Source: Planctomycetaceae bacterium (GTDB lineage: Bacteria > Planctomycetota > Planctomycetia > Planctomycetales > Planctomycetaceae). Taken from it: a stretch of 8,119 nt of DNA. The DNA is taken from NCBI GenBank assembly GCA_020426085.1, contig JAGQQP010000174.1:1-8119 (forward strand). The letters are read 5' to 3'. Each line of letters begins with the position of its first letter. Position 1 is the stretch's first letter. Below are positions 6,881 to 8,119 of this stretch, one piece after another. Under the pieces are notes generated by a model, which did not search any database, was not told the DNA's origin, and saw only the letters and a program-made list of their open reading frames with translations. The position numbers and the translations under genes were made by a program.

Positions 6881-7861
6881 ATGAATATCGACCATGAGTA
6901 TCGAACCGACATCTCCAGCGGATGGAACCGTAAGCATATTTTAGGACTGCAGGACCTCACTCGGGATGAACTCAACATCATTCTCAATCAGGCGGCAGAG
7001 TTTAAGCGTCTGGCCACAATTGGGGAAACCAAATTAACACCATTGGCCGGTACCGTGGTCGCCAATCTGTTCTTTGAACCATCCACACGAACTCGAATCA
7101 GTTTTGGACTGGCCGCTAAACGCCTCAGTGCCGACACAGTCGACTTTTCTGCTTCCGGCAGCAGCCTCTCCAAAGGCGAGAGCTTTGTCGATACCGCTAA
7201 GACAATCGAAGCGATGGGCGTTTCTTATGTCGTCGTCAGACACAAAACTCCTGGCGCTCCGCAGCTGCTGGCACAACACCTGGATGCCAATATTCTCAAT
7301 GCCGGAGATGGTACACACGAACATCCCACACAGGCACTGCTTGATATATTTACGATTCGGGAACACTTCGGCAAAATTGAGGGGCTGACGGTCACGCTGG
7401 TCGGCGACATTCTGCACAGTCGCGTAGCCCGTTCCAATATCTGGGGGCTGAAAAAACTCGGGGCGCACGTAATTGTCTGCGGACCGACCACCTTGATTCC
7501 CAGTGAAATCTCAAAACTGGGAGTAGAAGTCTCCAGCAACCTGGATGACGTCCTCCCTCGAACGGACTGTCTGAACCTGTTACGTATTCAGTTTGAACGT
7601 CAGCGGGGACATTTTTTCCCTTCCATCCGGGAATACGCACACCTCTTCGGAATGAACAAACAGCGCATTAACAAAGCCAAAGATAATGTGCTGATTCTCG
7701 CCCCGGGTCCCATCAACAGGGGGGTCGAAATTACTCCTGATGTGGCCGATGGTCCTCATTCAGTCATTTTAGGTCAGGTCAGTAATGGACTGATCATTCG
7801 AATGGCCTGCCTCTATCTGCTCCACCTGCAGCGAACTGCCTCCTTGGGAACACCAGGATGA
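6881..7861 (+). CDS. pyrB: Aspartate carbamoyltransferase catalytic chain
   Basis: The enzyme condenses carbamoyl phosphate and aspartate to N-carbamoyl-aspartate, the committed step of pyrimidine synthesis in the cytoplasm. The protein has 326 residues, about 15 more than the E. coli chain, mainly as an N-terminal extension before HILGLQDLT (19-27). Carbamoyl phosphate motif FEPSTRTR is at 65-72, with SKGES at 97-101 (active-site Lys98 from the neighbouring subunit). HPTQ is at 148-151, [11 protein letters not shown] at 175-185, and the aspartate-site Arg235 and Gln237 in RIQFER. PGPINRG (275-281) is preceded by Ala274, where many homologues have His. ATG 6881 has no SD. The stop TGA overlaps the ATG of the next gene (ATGA), so the two are probably co-translated. 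No regulatory-chain gene pyrI is visible. Ornithine carbamoyltransferase is less likely given the RIQFER motif and the downstream gene. Confidence 0.95.
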   Translation: MNIDHEYRTDISSGWNRKHILGLQDLTRDELNIILNQAAEFKRLATIGETKLTPLAGTVVANLFFEPSTRTRISFGLAAKRLSADTVDFSASGSSLSKGESFVDTAKTIEAMGVSYVVVRHKTPGAPQLLAQHLDANILNAGDGTHEHPTQALLDIFTIREHFGKIEGLTVTLVGDILHSRVARSNIWGLKKLGAHVIVCGPTTLIPSEISKLGVEVSSNLDDVLPRTDCLNLLRIQFERQRGHFFPSIREYAHLFGMNKQRINKAKDNVLILAPGPINRGVEITPDVADGPHSVILGQVSNGLIIRMACLYLLHLQRTASLGTPG

Positions 7862-8119
7862 AATCGATTCTCATCAAAAACGGTCGCATCATCGACCCTT
7901 CACAAAATCTGGATCAGACGGGAAACCTGTTAATTGAAAACGGGAAGATTACCGGACTGTGTGAGGCGACTGTCTCTGCTGACGAAATCATTGACGCCAC
8001 CGGACTGATCGTCAGCCCGGGATTCATTGATATTCATGTCTCGCTCTGCGAACCCGGCTTTGAAGAAGACGAAACGATTGAGTCGGGAACCGCTGCTGCA
8101 TTAGCCGGCGGTGTGACCT
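7858..8119 (+). CDS. Dihydroorotase homologue, probably non-catalytic (3' end outside window)
   Basis: 87 residues are visible from ATG 7858, which overlaps the pyrB stop by four bases. The amidohydrolase N-terminus is clear: [20 protein letters not shown], a small beta-sandwich, then [10 protein letters not shown] and [13 protein letters not shown], matching the type I dihydroorotase pattern. Active dihydroorotases read D-x-H-x-H-L-R-E-P-G at this point. Here the text is [10 protein letters not shown]: His60 remains, the second metal-binding His is Ser62 and the carbamoyl-aspartate-binding Arg is Cys64. Loss of both suggests a non-catalytic homologue like PyrC'/PyrX of Pseudomonas, which acts as a structural partner of ATCase. 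The adjacency and overlap with pyrB fit that role. The remaining metal ligands and the catalytic Asp lie beyond the window, so this stays an inference. Automatic annotation would probably call it pyrC. Confidence 0.88.
   Translation, partial: MKSILIKNGRIIDPSQNLDQTGNLLIENGKITGLCEATVSADEIIDATGLIVSPGFIDIHVSLCEPGFEEDETIESGTAAALAGGVT

Noticed and set aside
7034..7468. 144-codon open frame on the minus strand within pyrB
   Set aside because: It is antisense to conserved ATCase sequence, has no recognisable motif, and overlaps other spurious frames in the same place.

Overview
The window looks like chromosomal DNA from a planctomycete, probably of the Gimesia/Planctomycetales type. This is inferred from three things: a lipoprotein with two DUF1080 (3-keto-disaccharide hydrolase) domains, a membrane kinase-like protein with the N-terminal leader common in planctomycete Ser/Thr kinases, and genes that often lack a Shine-Dalgarno (SD) sequence. 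Nothing indicates a plasmid, phage, insertion sequence, CRISPR array, rRNA or tRNA.

Layout: (1) 1-867 (+), the C-terminal two thirds of UDP-glucose 6-dehydrogenase, cut by the window edge. (2) 954-2064 (+), prfB, peptide chain release factor 2, with the classic in-frame TGA and +1 programmed frameshift (CTT TGA C at 1020-1026). (3) 2118-3416 (+), a lipoprotein with tandem DUF1080 domains. (4) 3388-4176 (-), a protein with two degenerate receiver-like domains, converging on and overlapping gene 3 by 29 bp. (5) 4423-6723 (+), a transmembrane kinase-like protein with a probable extracytoplasmic beta-helix domain, divergent from gene 4. (6) 6881-7861 (+), pyrB, aspartate carbamoyltransferase. (7) 7858 to the edge (+), a dihydroorotase homologue that overlaps pyrB by 4 bp and lacks key catalytic residues at its visible N-terminus.

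How the genes relate: pyrB and the dihydroorotase homologue form a translationally coupled pair. Because the second protein has lost one metal-binding His and the substrate-binding Arg, it resembles the non-catalytic dihydroorotase (PyrC'/PyrX) that partners ATCase in pseudomonads. That is the most notable observation here. The divergent pair of a degenerate receiver protein and a degenerate kinase shares a 246-bp upstream region and could be a signalling module, but only the arrangement supports this. UDP-glucose dehydrogenase, prfB and the lipoprotein are co-oriented with short gaps but have no obvious functional link. I found no strong evidence for a wholly new system.
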